Positions 33,763 to 45,591 of a DNA stretch of 64,000 bases are shown piece after piece. Under the pieces are notes generated by a model. The model was given only the letters and a program-made list of their open reading frames with translations, was not told where the DNA came from and did not search any database. How positions within the stretch are numbered: position 1 is the stretch's first letter; the number at the start of each line of letters is the position of its first letter. Location of the stretch: the NCBI RefSeq assembly GCF_933775445.1, contig NC_065873.1, positions 29,574,001 through 29,638,000 of the forward strand, read 5' to 3'. The position numbers and the translations under genes were made by a program. This DNA comes from Argentina anserina. Lineage: Eukaryota; Streptophyta; Magnoliopsida; Rosales; Rosaceae.

Positions 33763-35645
33763 TGATATGTCACAATTCTGAAATTTTGAATGATAAAAAT
33801 TCGAATTTAAAGTCATGAAATTTTTTAATAATCTTAAATATATTGAAATCATTTTACAGTAATAGTGTATCAAAATTGAGTTTACAGTACGACTCAGTCG
33901 ACTCAAATAATACATCACCAGTTAATACACTCAAGTAGTAAAATAATTGAAAATGTAATATTCACTCAATCATTACCACAACAGAATAAAGAATCCTCAG
34001 TAATCCTCCGAAAAATCTCTCCAAGCCTGTTAATTCTTACTTGCCTAACTATCATTTACACCATCGATTTGGTGCACCAGGATTATAAACACAAACCCGG
34101 TAAGCTTTTCAACCCGTAAGAGTAAACCAACATTTTAAACATACATCATATATAAAAGAAATGTACAATCAATATTTTTAAAGCATGTGTCCTCATGAAA
34201 CTCGAGCAGCCCACTTGGTTACCCGTAACAAATAATATATAATATAACAAACCATATATATGTATCATATTTACCATTTTTGTACACATACACACATTCA
34301 CTATATTATATCGATGTCACAGTTCACTCATTTAAGGAAATCATAAATATGAGTTACCACCAAGCGTATACTTGTCATAGTGAAATTTACTCACTTTATT
34401 TCATGTCTGCAACATACACGATACCAAGAGCGATTCTCTCACCCGTTTCGTCGGTCACCTAGTAACATAACAATGTGCTTATAAAACGACCTGCAAAACC
34501 ACATGTGAATATTAATTATAGTTAAAAATATTGTTATGAAACACTATTCACGAAACACTGTTCACGAAATACTGTTCTGAAAATTGTTCACGAAACTGTT
34601 CCGAAAACTGTTCACGAGCCACCTTAGACGGCTGCGCGTGGGGCTCACGCGCCCCTATCTGACAGCCGCGCATGGTGTTCATGCGCCACCACAGGCAGCC
34701 GCGCATGGTGCTCACGCGCTGCCCAAACAGCCGCGCGTGACCTCGTATTCGGCCACCAATCTACCCCTCATTCCACCTGCATTAACCTACGACCTAACAC
34801 CATCTCTCCGCCGCCCTACTTCCTCCCACGCGCCGCCCTAAGCGGCGGCACACGCACCACGAACATCTATACCTAAATTTCAACAAATCACACAACCTCC
34901 AACATCAAAGGCATAGATCGCAAGGAGGAGAACATAATTGTAATTGCGTTAAGGCTTCGATCACCGGGAAGTGGTCGGAATGTCGCCGGAATGTTTCGGC
35001 AGATCCAACTTCGTCTTTGTTGTTTAAACCTTCGATTTGAGTTCCAAATCAATGATAAACCAACCTAGAAGGTCGAAATTAAGATGCTAAGATGTTGGAA
35101 CTCACCGGCGATAAACCTTTGATTTGAGCTTGGATCGGCGATGAAAATTGCATAAACTTCTAATCGTCGGTATGGCTTCTCGGCGACGATGGGTGGTGTG
35201 CCACCTCTACAGGCTGGAGCAGCCGACCATGCGGTTATTGCGAGTATGGCGGTGAAGGCCACAGAGGCCGGAAGTGGGAGATCGACCATAGAGAAGTCGG
35301 CGCAGAGCAGGGTCAGGGTCGGGGTCGTGTGACTCAGGCTCGTTTCCAATATTCTGATTTTTTAAAATTATATTTTCTAAAAATGCCCTTTTATACCCTT
35401 CCAAAATCAAAAATCAAACTTTCGTTGCTAACAAATTTCACATACGACATCCGATTAAGGCGTACCGCGTGTCCACGAACTCGTATCGACGAGCTCTACG
35501 ACTTTTGTGAAGGAAAGTTTCAGAGATGAGCGACGGAATAAAAGTCAACTCTTGAGCCACTAAAAACATAACGTTTTTCAACCTTAAATTTATGAATCAC
35601 TTTCATTTTGTAAAAGACATCGACGAGAGGGTGTAAAATGTGATA
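33763..35645. mobile_element. probable solo LTR or LTR-retroelement remnant
   Basis: A 1,873-bp segment (33768-35640) begins TGTCACAATTCTGAAATTT, like the TGTCAC start of many plant Ty3-type LTRs, and ends ...GAGAGGGTGTAAAATG. The 5-bp direct repeat TGATA abuts both ends (33763-33767 and 35641-35645). It has no polyprotein frame. Its base composition changes internally, with a GC-rich tandem repeat in the middle. The terminal dinucleotide is TG rather than the usual CA, so the right border may be decayed or misplaced. It could instead be another large non-autonomous element. Confidence 0.45.
34631..34742. repeat. GC-rich tandem repeat, about 33-bp unit
   Basis: Units beginning GC(T/C)GCGC(G/A)TGG start at 34631, 34665, 34698 and, partially, 34730, spaced 34, 33 and 32 bp. 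The core reads GCCGCGCATGGTGCTCACGCG. It is rich in CG and contrasts with AT-rich flanks. It lies inside the probable solo LTR. Confidence 0.7.
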
Positions 35646-36227
35646 TACTCGAATTACTAAGTATAATAATTTACGAGAAATTAAAAGAATTTAAACTCGA
35701 AAATCTGGATTATTACATGATACGTGACATGGAAATAGAATAGACTCGAACAAATTTAGCAGTTGCATAAAGGTTTTCGAATATGAAAACTACAACACAA
35801 AGTCCCTAAAGCTTCAACATTTGGAACAATGTGACATAGTGAAACCATACTAAAGAAGTAAAGTGTTAGAGAATCGAGAGGCGATTCTAGCTTCTTATAT
35901 TGCTACTAGCTCGCACATATGATATATCGACTATAATTATTAGACAAATATGTTGTCAAGCGATATATAGGTCCAATTCGTCCAATCACAACCAGTTTAG
36001 ATCAATTTGATGTTGAGTCTGATGCTGATTTTCCTTTTGTTTTCAAAACAAGTTGAAGAAGTGTCACTCCACTTGCACCTAATCTCTATTTTAAGTTGGA
36101 ACCAAGTGCTGTCAGCACACCAATTATATATCTTCTTACAATATAAGTAGAGGTCCACCGCTTCTTTGCTCATTAAAGCATTCAGTTTTAGATACTCAAT
36201 TCTTCTGTGTGAGATTGAAGCTCATCT
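35646..36227. other. promoter region of the P450 gene
   Basis: AT-rich spacer between the probable LTR and the P450 start. CAATATAAGTAGAGG near 36139 could be the TATA region about 85 bp before the ATG. No other feature is seen. Confidence 0.35.
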
Positions 36228-38404
36228 ATGAATCTCCTTCTTCTTGTTCTCTCCCCTCTAGTTATCTTCCTCTTCAAATTTGCCTACTCAATCCTATGGG
36301 TCCCGTGGAGGACACAAACCCACTTCAGAAAGCAAGGCATAAGGGGCCCTGGCTACCGTCCGATCTTCGGCAACTCCGCCGAGATCCGCCGTCTGTTCGC
36401 CGAAGCTCTCTCTAAGCGAGTCCCATTCGACCACCACATAGTTCCACTCGCCATCCCATTCTACCACAGGTGGTCCTGCATGTACGGGAAGACTTTCCTC
36501 TACTGGTTCGGGCCCAAACCCAGGCTGGCAATATCCGACCCGGATATGATCAAAGAGGTCCTTGTCAATTCCAGTGGCTCGTTTCAGCAGAAACCATTCA
36601 CACCTTTAACTAAAACCCTCTTCGGAGAAGGCCTCGTTGGTCTCGAAGGCGATAAATGGGCTTTCCATAGAAGGATCGTTAACCAGGCCTTCAAAACGGA
36701 GCAGGTCAAGGTATTATTTGTACATAAATTACTATTGTCTGTCACTATAATATAGTTTTGGTGTCACATTTTATTATTGTGTGCTCTACTTCAATGCAGG
36801 GTTGGGTCCCAGAAATTGTGGGGAGTGTCATGAAGACGTTGGAGAAGTGGGAGGGTATAAGAGGAGAGAAAGATGAGTTTGAGATGGATGTGCACAAAGA
36901 ATTTCGTGATCTTTCTGCCGATGTTATATCGAGGACAGCATTTGGAAGCAGTTTTGAGGAGGGCAAGAGAATTTTCAACTTACAAGAACAGCAAATGCAC
37001 CTCTTCTCTAAGGCAATTCGGAGCATCTACATCCCTGGATTCAGGTAATTCCCTTGTCAAAATCTTAGACATAATGTGACTGACCGGTTTAAACCTCATA
37101 TATTGCATGCTTGGTTACTTTAAGTTTGATTGAACTATCAGTCTAGCTCAAGAATGATACATATACAGATATACTATCATACTTGTGTACATTTACTAGC
37201 TGCAAAACTGACAAGCACAGTATTCTCCTAGTATGGGTCATTGAAGTAACATGATTGAACTCATTGAAGTAGAATTATTTGTAAAAATTGAAAAACAAAA
37301 GTAACATCTTCTTGATTTACTCTTAACAAGTCCATGGGTGGAGTTTATATGCAAGGTTAAAATTAATCCATAACTTGAGTTCTATTAGCGCACAGGTTTT
37401 TGCCCACCAAGAATAACAGAGAAAGGTGGAGACTACAAAAGGAAACTACTGAATCAATACGGATGTTGATCTTGAATAGTCCCAAAAAGAGAGAAGATTC
37501 AACAAATTTACTCAGTCTGTTGATGTCTTCTTACAAGAACCAGAGCGGTGAAGAAGAAAAATTAGGGTTAGATGACATCATAGCTGAGTGCAAGACCTTC
37601 TACCTTGCAGGAAGTGAAACAACTGCTTCTCTTTTGACTTGGGCGCTTCTCCTTCTAGCACGCCATCAGGATTGGCAAAGCATGGCTAGGGAAGAAGTGA
37701 TTTGCGCTTGCGGAAACAATAAGCTTCCTAATGCAGAGATTTTGAATGATCTTAAGATTGTAAGTTCAGTACTATACTGTAAATTCCATATATAAATGCA
37801 TATATAGTTGCTAGCTAGTATGTAGATACATCCTCAGATGTTTAATGCTGCCACTTTTTCAACAGGTGAGCTTGATAGTTAACGAAACGCTCATACTTGC
37901 TAGCTAGTATATAAATGCATATATAGTTGCTAGCTAGTATGTAGTTACATCCTCAGATGTTTAATGCTGCCACTTTTTCAACAGGTGAGCCTGATAGTTA
38001 ACGAAACGCTTAGACTCTACCCTCCAGCTCTGATGCTAATGAGGCAAACATCGAAGAAGGTTAAGCTTGGGGACCTTGATATTCCTGCTCACACACAACT
38101 CTACTTGGCCTTGACCGCTGTCCATCATGACACTGAGATATGGGGAGCAGATGCTAATGAGTTCAATCCCTCGAGGTTTTCAGAGCCTCGAAAGCATTTA
38201 GCCTCATTTTTTCCATTTGGTCTGGGGCCTAGAAACTGCGCAGGTCAAAACTTGGCTCTGGTGGAAGCAAAAGTAGTCTTAGCAACCATCATTCGCCACT
38301 ATTCTTTTGTGGTGTCTCCATCCTATGTCCATGCGCCGATGTTGCTTATTAGTTTACAGCCTCACTATGGTGCTCAAATCCTCTTCAGGAAGATTCCAAG
38401 TTGA
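36228..38404 (+). CDS. cytochrome P450, CYP72 clan (CYP721A-like)
   Basis: A haem-thiolate mono-oxygenase anchored in the endoplasmic reticulum; its substrate is unknown. Four exons close in phase to 503 residues: 36228-36710, 36800-37044, 37396-37759, 37985-38404. An N-terminal membrane anchor ([19 protein letters not shown]) precedes the region [20 protein letters not shown], which is typical of the CYP72 clan. The I-helix oxygen-activation motif AGSETT is at about 314-319. The ExxR motif is NETLRLYPP and a PERF-type motif is FNPSRF. The haem loop [14 protein letters not shown] has the ligand Cys at about 449. All catalytic motifs are intact. Intron 3 contains a 119-bp tandem duplication that copies the exon 4 acceptor. 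A second, broken copy follows downstream. Confidence 0.92.
37791..38013 (+). repeat. 119-bp tandem duplication with a decoy splice acceptor
   Basis: The segment from 37791 recurs from 37910 with a 119-bp period, nearly identical over its first 100 bases. Each copy ends CTTTTTCAACAG followed by GTGAGC(T/C)TGATAGTTAACG. The first acceptor is at 37865 and the second at 37984. The first exon-like part reads [13 protein letters not shown] then a stop, so only the second copy supports the full protein. Confidence 0.9.
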
Positions 38405-38984
38405 AAACTTAAAGCATTGTACGTCTAGATTAACACTTCAAATAATTGATTCCTACTGTCGTGTATTGCATGTCCTGTTTCTGTATGCCTTATGTGCCAA
38501 CCAAGTTTTGGTATGTTATAGATTGTAATTTGTATTATATATATGATGATACAAGTAACAGAAAGGAGAACATGTAAATTAATTTGGATTTTGATTGAGC
38601 TGGGTACATGGCTACATGCGGTACTGCAGTACTTTTACTCAGGCCAACTTATTGAAAGGCTGGAGACGAACGTGAAACCCTTCAAAATTGAACTCAGGAC
38701 TCAGGACGGCACACTTCATAATTTTTTTTTGCCGAAACAGAACTCAGGACGGCACACTTCAAATTTGAAAATTTATGTTTAGCACCTTATCATTGCCATT
38801 ACCTGATCAGAGGTCTAGTGGTGGCTGTACAACTTGAACTACTATATACTCACGTAAATTAAGGTGAAGAGAATCGTCCTAATTAAAACTAAAATCAGAT
38901 TCTATATAGGGTTCATTAATTTGTAAAGCTCTTAGTTAATAGAAAGTCCCCTTCTTGCATGCTTCTCAGTTTGCACTTTGTACC
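38405..38984. other. spacer between the two P450 copies
   Basis: Contains the 3' UTR of the working P450 and the former promoter of the broken copy. It carries one tiny insertion flanked by a 20-bp direct repeat, listed separately. Confidence 0.5.
38699..38761 (-). mobile_element. tiny 5'-truncated retroposon-like insert with 20-bp target duplication
   Basis: ACTCAGGACGGCACACTTCA occurs at 38699-38718 and 38742-38761. Between them are 23 bases which, on the minus strand, read CTGTTTCGGC followed by a run of A. A long target duplication and A tail with almost no body suggest a severely truncated SINE or LINE insertion on the minus strand. Confidence 0.55.
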
Positions 38985-40209
38985 ATGTATCTTCTCCTCC
39001 TCCTCCTCCTTGTTCTTCTTTTTATCTTCATCTTGAAACTTGTCTACTCCACAATTATGGTTCCCTGGAGGACTCGAAACCACTTCCTCAAGCAAGGAAT
39101 TGATGGTCCTGCCTACCGTCCGATCAACGGCAACTCGGCCGAGATACGCCGTATGTTCAAAGAAGCTCTGTCAAAGCGAGTCCCTTTTGACCACAACGCA
39201 GTCGGACGCATTTTGCCGTATTACCCTACGTGGTCTAAACTGTACGGGAAGAACTTCTTGTACTGGTTCGGGTCCACGCCCAGGATGGCTATAACCGATC
39301 CGGAAATGATCAAACAAATCCTTATCAATACGGTGGATCGTTTCAGATGGACTTCCTTCCACCAAGGTTCTGTTTGGAGATGGACTTCCTGTTCTCGAAG
39401 GCGAAAATGGGCATTTCACAGAAAAATTGTGAACCAAGCCTTTAAAATGGAGCGAGTCGGTGTCACAAATCATGTATTCTCTCTATTAGTTCTTCATTTT
39501 CTGTTACATAATAACAAAATCGTTAGAATGGAATGAAAAAATGAGATTTAATGCAGGATGCCAGGCCGGGTTCCATAAATTGTGGATATTGTCATGAAGA
39601 TGTTGGAGGAGTGGGAGGATATAAGGGGAGGAAGAGATGAGCTTGAGATGGAGGTGCACGAACACATGCATGAGGTAGCAGCAGATGTTGTGTCCATAGC
39701 AGTTTTCGGAAGCAGTTTTGAGGAAGGGAAGCGCATTTTCAATTTATAAAAACAACAAATGCATCCGTTCCGGATTTGTCTATGGTGCAGCGCTTCATAC
39801 CATACATACCGAATCAGATGGTGGATAGAGGGTGTCTTGAAATGCACGTGGGGTGTGTGAGGTGTATGAACAGTGGATTAGGGGCGCTGCACCATAGAAT
39901 TTTCCTCTACATTCCTGGATTCAGGTGATTACTGTGCTATTGGTTTATGCTTCTAATTCCAACAAGCCATGCAGTACAATTCTCATCATTGTCATCAACC
40001 TCTTTGGACAGATTCTTCCCTACAAAGGACAACAGAGATAGATGGAGACTAAATAATGACATTCGTGAATCTATACGAATGTTGATAGTGAATCATAGCA
40101 AAGAACTAGAGGAATCAAAAGTTCTTCTGAGTCTACTGATGTCGCCTTACAAGAATAAGAATGGTGTGGAGGAAAAACTAGGGCTACATAAAATTTTAGA
40201 AGAATGGTG
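38985..40209 (+). pseudogene. broken tandem copy of the CYP72-clan P450
   Basis: The segment matches the upstream P450 from the membrane anchor (a Leu run encoded by CTC repeats) through exon 3. Breaks visible: the frame leaves the family sequence between about 39355 and 39405 (compensating frameshifts around the TKVLFGDG region); stop codons replace family residues at 39576-39578 (Glu in VPEIV) and 39747-39749 in exon 2; a small inverted-repeat insertion interrupts the end of exon 2; and exon 3 homology stops near 40209, before the I-helix. The I-helix, ExxR and haem-binding segments are absent, so no active enzyme can be made. The open start and first exon may still be transcribed. Confidence 0.92.
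39779..39898. mobile_element. 120-bp MITE inside the P450 pseudogene
   Basis: Perfect 15-bp terminal inverted repeats, TCTATGGTGCAGCGC at 39779-39793 and its reverse complement at 39884-39898, bound a 120-bp segment absent from the intact P450. No coding capacity. Flanks (ATTTG left, ATTTT right) suggest an imperfect short target duplication, so the superfamily is not assigned. Confidence 0.7.
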
Positions 40210-40954
40210 CGTAGTAATTTCGCTCCAATTCTTCATGGCTTCATATGCAGCGTGCTGAGTGCATACAAATTAGTGGGCCGACTTGCCCAAGTGGGCTAGA
40301 CAAACTGGGCCTAGCGGATTGAGGGGTCCAATCTTTAAGTGAGAATTTATTTAAGTAATTAAACAAATTCCCGTTCCGATCCTTATCTCAGTCCCAATTA
40401 GGCAATTATATCCAATATAATGATGTGATGACATACGGCAACAGGCGTAGAATAAAAGTCGTCTTCACTGATCCGGTCCTCATAAATCATAATTACCAAA
40501 CGACCCCTCGCGGCCACACAAATTTGGAGGGTAAAAAACAACCCTAATTCCCTCTTTCCAACCTCGCAAATGTGTGGATTTCAATCTCTCTTCTAACCGT
40601 TGGCAGGCGGCGATCTTTCAAGTTATAAAAAACTCCAAGAGCAAATTACAGACTCATAGAAGATTACAGAAACCCCGTGCCCTAACTCAGCAGCTGTTGG
40701 ACTTCTACAGCTCATTTAGGGCTCCGCCTCCGATCCCTGAGCCCCGGTAAGGTTTCAATTTTCTTGATTTAGTTGAACTGGTATAGGTTTCAATTGAAGA
40801 GATTAATTGCATTTTTGTTTTTGTTTTTGTCAGATTGTGAAATATGGGGTAGGAGGTGGAGATTGAGTTAGTCTAGGAGCAGATGCGTATTTAGTTATGA
40901 GATTTAAATTTGGGTACTGTGGTGACCTTTGTGTTGTGCGTTTAAGAGGGTAAG
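40210..40954 (+). promoter_or_regulatory. promoter and spliced leader of the PP2C gene, with site II motifs
   Basis: TGGGCC/T motifs occur at 40274-40279, 40292-40297 and 40306-40311, with a reverse copy near 40284. Such site II clusters are typical of genes for mitochondrial, ribosomal or proliferation functions and bind TCP factors. A 5' UTR intron is likely from 40747 (CCCCG|GTAAGG) to 40833 (TTTTTGTCAG). The coding ATG at 40955 follows. Confidence 0.55.
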
Positions 40955-43106
40955 ATGCCATCTGCTTACTTATCGAAAGTTAGGACTGCAGTGCAGAGAT
41001 CGATTTTAGGGCAGGAAAGTGTTTTGTTGGACTCGTTAGACGGGTTGATTGGTCAGGGGAAATTGTTGTTTGGTAATTCCTCCAGGTTGCTCCATTTCAG
41101 GCCGTTTTCGGCTGTTTCAGACCTGTATGCGGTTCTGCCACCAGGGACTGTTGTTGCTGCCACAAGGTCGGATAGGCAGTTAGTTAAGCAGAGGAAGCAG
41201 ATTTCTGTTGTTGGGGAGATTTCGCGGATCATTTCGACTCCATCTGTGTCGGGGCCTTCGTTACAAGTTTGCGGGTATCATATTGATTCTGTGCTTTCAG
41301 ATATGGCTTTGTGTGGTTCTAAAGCTTTAGTTGGGGGTTATTCCCCTGATAATTTAGCCTCGAGGCACGGGCTCAGTTGGATGGTACCTGAAAGGGCTTC
41401 TACATTTTATAACAACAGAAGTAAAAGATCTGATGGTTGCCACACAGCCAGTATGAGTTTGAATAACAAAGGGCAGCCAAACAGTAATGCAACTTTTGGA
41501 TATTTTGTATATGAAGTAGGGAAGAGATGGTGTAATAATTTCCCAGTAAATGGATTCGGCACAAGAGAATTTCATAGTTCTTCCACATGCTTCTCTGCTG
41601 GGACTGCCCAAGATGTGTCTTTTGATAATTCTGCTCCTGAGGAGCAGCTTTCGAGTTCTACAGATTCGTCGGACCAGTAAGTTCAAAGACCAGCTTATTC
41701 TACTACTAAATTCTGCCATCTTTGTTTTTTTGATGTTGTCATTGTAACTAGTTTTGTGTGTACTTCTTGTGGCATGCAATTTGATAATTTGTCTGATTTT
41801 AAGTGGTACACTGACTCCACATGTGTGACAATAATTACAGGAAGAACGCAGATGCAAAGTCCTTAAAACTATGTTCAGGATCATGCTACCTACCCCATCC
41901 TGATAAAGAGGACACTGGTGGGGAGGATGCTCACTTCATATGTGTGAACGAACAAGCAATAGGGGTGGCAGATGGTGTTGGTGGCTGGGCAGATCTTGGT
42001 GTTAACTCAGGATTGTATTCCCGAGAACTCATGTCCAATTCTGTAACAGCTGTTCAGGAGGAACCCAAAGGTTCGGTTGATCCTGCTAGGGTGTTGGAGA
42101 AAGCTCACTCCAGCACAAAAGCCAGAGGTTCCTCAACAGCCTGCATCATAGCTCTCACAGAACAGGTTTGGAAATTGCTTTCATATTAAGCTGGACATTT
42201 AATTAGAAGCTTCTGTCTTGTCAAAGTGACTATGCTCTCATCTAGTTGTCAATGGATACTTATCCTTCTGCTGATGCTTTTTCAAAATTTTCTTATGTTG
42301 AATGCAGTATGATATAGCTAAATAATATTCGAAGTCTCAACTGGTTGTCTCTGTTTATATCTCATAGGAACTGTGGCTAATGCCACCTTGTTCCATACTG
42401 ATTTGCTGGCACTTTAATTTAACTGTTGAAATTACACTGCAGGGTATTCATGCAATTAATTTAGGTGATAGTGGGTTTATAGTTGTTCGAGATGGGTGCA
42501 CTGTCTTCAGATCTCCTGTTCAGCAGCATGATTTTAACTTTACTTATCAACTGGAGAATGGAGTCAACAGTGATCTACCTAGTTCTGGCCAGGTCAGCAA
42601 CATAATTTCTTTTTAACTGAAGCAATTGCTCATATAGGATATGTTTAGTCTTTTGATTCTGTGTAATTTGTCCATGATAATTCTATTCTTAGTTGTTTCA
42701 CATGTAATCAACTTGTCAGTTGTGTATGTCATTTTCTGCTGCGAATGATTAAAATGACTGTTTTTTGTATCTGAAGCAAAGTTGTCCATTCTTTATACAG
42801 GTTTTTACGGTTCCTGTTGCTCCTGGGGATGTTATAGTTGCTGGAACTGATGGCCTGTTTGACAATTTGTATAACAATGAGATTACTGCAGTTGTGGTTC
42901 ATGCCATGAGAGCTGGATTAGGGCCTCAGGTGACTGCTCAAAAGATTGCAGCTTTGGCACGCCAAAGAGCGCAGGATAGAGACCGGCAGACACCTTTCTC
43001 TACTGCTGCTCAAGATGCTGGGTTCCGTTACTATGGTGGCAAGCTCGATGATATCACTGTTGTGGTTTCATATGTTACCAGTTCAAGTGATTCAAGCGAT
43101 GCCTGA
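40955..43106 (+). CDS. probable protein phosphatase 2C (PP2C55-like)
   Basis: A metal-dependent Ser/Thr phosphatase. Four exons close in phase to 500 residues: 40955-41676, 41841-42165, 42443-42592, 42801-43106. The first 240 residues are Ser-rich with basic residues and few acidic ones near the start (MPSAYLSKVRTAVQRSIL), consistent with an organelle-targeting leader plus a variable region. The catalytic core has GGEDAHF, the metal-binding VADGVGGWADLG (about 283-294), the substrate region ARGSSTACI, AINLGDSGFIVVRDG, the second acidic motif AGTDGLFDNLY and the closing KLDDITVVVSYV. It looks like the plant PP2C55/PP2C80 group, which share this bacterial SpoIIE-like core; the target is unknown. 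The site II promoter fits a mitochondrial or housekeeping role. Confidence 0.9.
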
Positions 43107-43770
43107 CTCAAGATCGAACACTCCTATGTACATGCACACATCTTTTTTTAATTTCATTTTCATTGCCCACTCTTGTTAAGGAGAATCAGAAGCATTCTCC
43201 ATGACAGGCTTATCGTAAAAGCAAGTTGGCATTAGGCCTTGATTTTGTCTGTCATTCCTGTTTTGGACACACTCTGCTTTATACATAGATAAATGAGTGT
43301 ACGCACTCTTCTTGGTTCCGAATGCATCTTGATCTTTTCTTCTTCGCTTTTGCGCCTTATCGGATTAGATTCCGGCACAATGTGCTGCTTCTATTGAATC
43401 TATTCCACGATCTGTCCCTTCATATATCAGTAGGAATCAAATTCAAAATCAACTATTTCATGAAGATTCTTTCTAGTTTCGTGTCTGAATTAGCTAATTG
43501 CTTTATACTGTTGATGAGAATTTCTTCCACCTCAAGATAAGGAAAGAGTGTGAAAAGCGCACTGGGCCTGGTGCACAGTCTCTGACAAGTCCACTGGGCC
43601 TGACCTTAAGGTCCGGGCCCAGATCTGTCAAAGTCAACGCATAGCTATAAATATATTAAACTAAATCCAGCCCAATTATACGAAGAACGAACACAGAGAC
43701 TGCTTCAATGTCCGCTGCCCCTGAGCTCAATCCAAGGCTGAGCTAAGACTGCGTACGACTTCAGAGCCAT
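43107..43770 (+). promoter_or_regulatory. PP2C 3' flank and site II promoter of the RRA gene
   Basis: The first part is the PP2C 3' UTR. TGGGCC occurs at 43563-43568 and 43595-43600 and GGGCCC at 43615-43620, a site II cluster about 150-210 bp upstream of the arabinosyltransferase ATG. ATAAATATATTAAAC near 43647 is a likely TATA region. Confidence 0.5.
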
Positions 43771-45591
43771 ATGAAAATGGCGGTTCGCAGAGACGGCTCA
43801 TTGATGAGAGACAAGTCGTCGGCTCAGTCGTGTCGCGGATCTCGAATTCTTATAGCTATTGTCGCCGGGATCCTTCTCGGCTGCGTCTTCGCCTTCTTCT
43901 ATCCTCACGGATTCTTCAACTCCGATGATCGGATCATCCAGAACCGGCGAGTCGGAAAATCGGATATCCAGGTCTGGATCTTTAATTTGATTCCGTCTAT
44001 AATTGCTGGAATTTGTGTTCTTCAGTATAGAAGTGAACAGAGCTTAGTTTTATCTATAGTTTATATAGTAATTGATATTTACTGATCAATTTGAGCTCAG
44101 AAATAGTAGTGAAGTAGCTCATGCAATATCTGCCTTTTTTTAATTTAATGATATTAACAACTTTTCTGTATGTGCGCGCAAAGAATATACCTCAATTTTT
44201 GTTGTTTTTTAAATGACATTAATCATTGCAATTGTTACTCTTCGTCATCGAAATCTGAATCCTTAAAAAACTCTTGATTAATTAGAATTTAGAAACTAAC
44301 TTATTTTAATTGTTCGTGCTTCATTTTGATCCCGTCATATTGAACGTAACATCGGCTCTATTGGTGCAACTCTTTTGGATAGTGTGTTTAGATGGTTGGT
44401 TTAGTTTTATGTTAATGGAAATGTTGTGGTTAAGCTGCCGGCGTAGTTATTGTGGAACTGAATTTTGTCTTGCAGGGTAGCTCTTCTCAATGTGAGACAT
44501 CAGAACGTATTAATATGCTCAAGGCTGATATTGGAGCACTGTCAGACAAGAATGCTGAGTTGAAGAAGCAGATACAAGATCTTACTGAAAAGCTACGACA
44601 GGCTGAACAGGGAAAGGATCATGCACACGAGCAGTTTTCGGTGTTGGGGAAACCGCACAAGGCTGGACCTTTTGGTACTGTCAAGGGGTTGAGGACTAAC
44701 CCGACTGTTACTCCTGATGAATCCGTGAATCCGAGGTTGGCGAAGATCTTGGAGGATGTGGCAGTTGGTAAAGAACTCATAGTTGTACTTGCAAATTCCA
44801 ATGTGAAGTCCATGTTGGAGGTCCAGATTGGTAGCATCAAGAGGGCCGGCATAACCAATTATCTAGTTGTTGCATTAGACAATCAGATTGAAGAGTTTTG
44901 CAAAGAAAATGATGTTCATGTATACAAGAGAGATCCAGACGAAGGTATTGATTCAATTGCAAAGTCAGGAGGTAACCATGCTGTCTCTGGGTTGAAGTTC
45001 CGTATCTTGAGGGAGTTTTTGCAACTAGGTTACGGCGTACTTCTCTCCGACGTTGATATAGTGTACTTGCAGAACCCATTTAATCATCTCTATCGAGATT
45101 CTGATGTAGAGTCAATGACTGATGGTCACAACAACATGACAGCTTATGGATACAATGATGTTTTTGATGAACCTGCTATGGGTTGGGCTCGTTATGCTCA
45201 TACAATGAGGATATGGGTTTATAACTCTGGCTTCTTCTACATAAGACCTACACTTCCTTCAATTGAGCTTTTGGATCGTGTGGCTGGACGGCTTTCTAGG
45301 GAGAAAGCATGGGACCAAGCTGTTTTTAACGAAGAGCTGTATTTTCCTTCACATCCGGGATATGATGGGCTTCATGCTGCCAAGAGAACGATGGATTTCT
45401 ATATGTTTATGAACAGCAAGGTTCTCTTCAAGACGGTCAGGAAAGATGCTAATTTGAAGAAGTTAAAACCAGTGATCCTTCACGTAAATTACCACCCAGA
45501 CAAACTTCCGAGAATGAAAGCAATTGTGGAGTTCTATATTAATGGCAAGCAAGATGCGTTGGAACCTTTCCCTGATGGTTCTAATTGGTAG
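43771..45591 (+). CDS. extensin arabinosyltransferase, RRA type (GT77)
   Basis: RRA proteins are Golgi glycosyltransferases that add arabinose to hydroxyproline-linked arabinan on extensins in the cell wall. Two exons, 43771-43971 and 44476-45591, join in phase to 438 residues. The start could be ATG 43771 or ATG 43777 ([12 protein letters not shown]); the second matches the family better. A single signal anchor ([18 protein letters not shown], about 27-44) gives type II membrane topology. A short coiled stem follows ([20 protein letters not shown]). The catalytic part has [34 protein letters not shown] with the DxD motif at about 259-261, [32 protein letters not shown] and the ending [11 protein letters not shown]. 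It resembles Arabidopsis RRA1-3, but I cannot choose among them. Confidence 0.92.
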
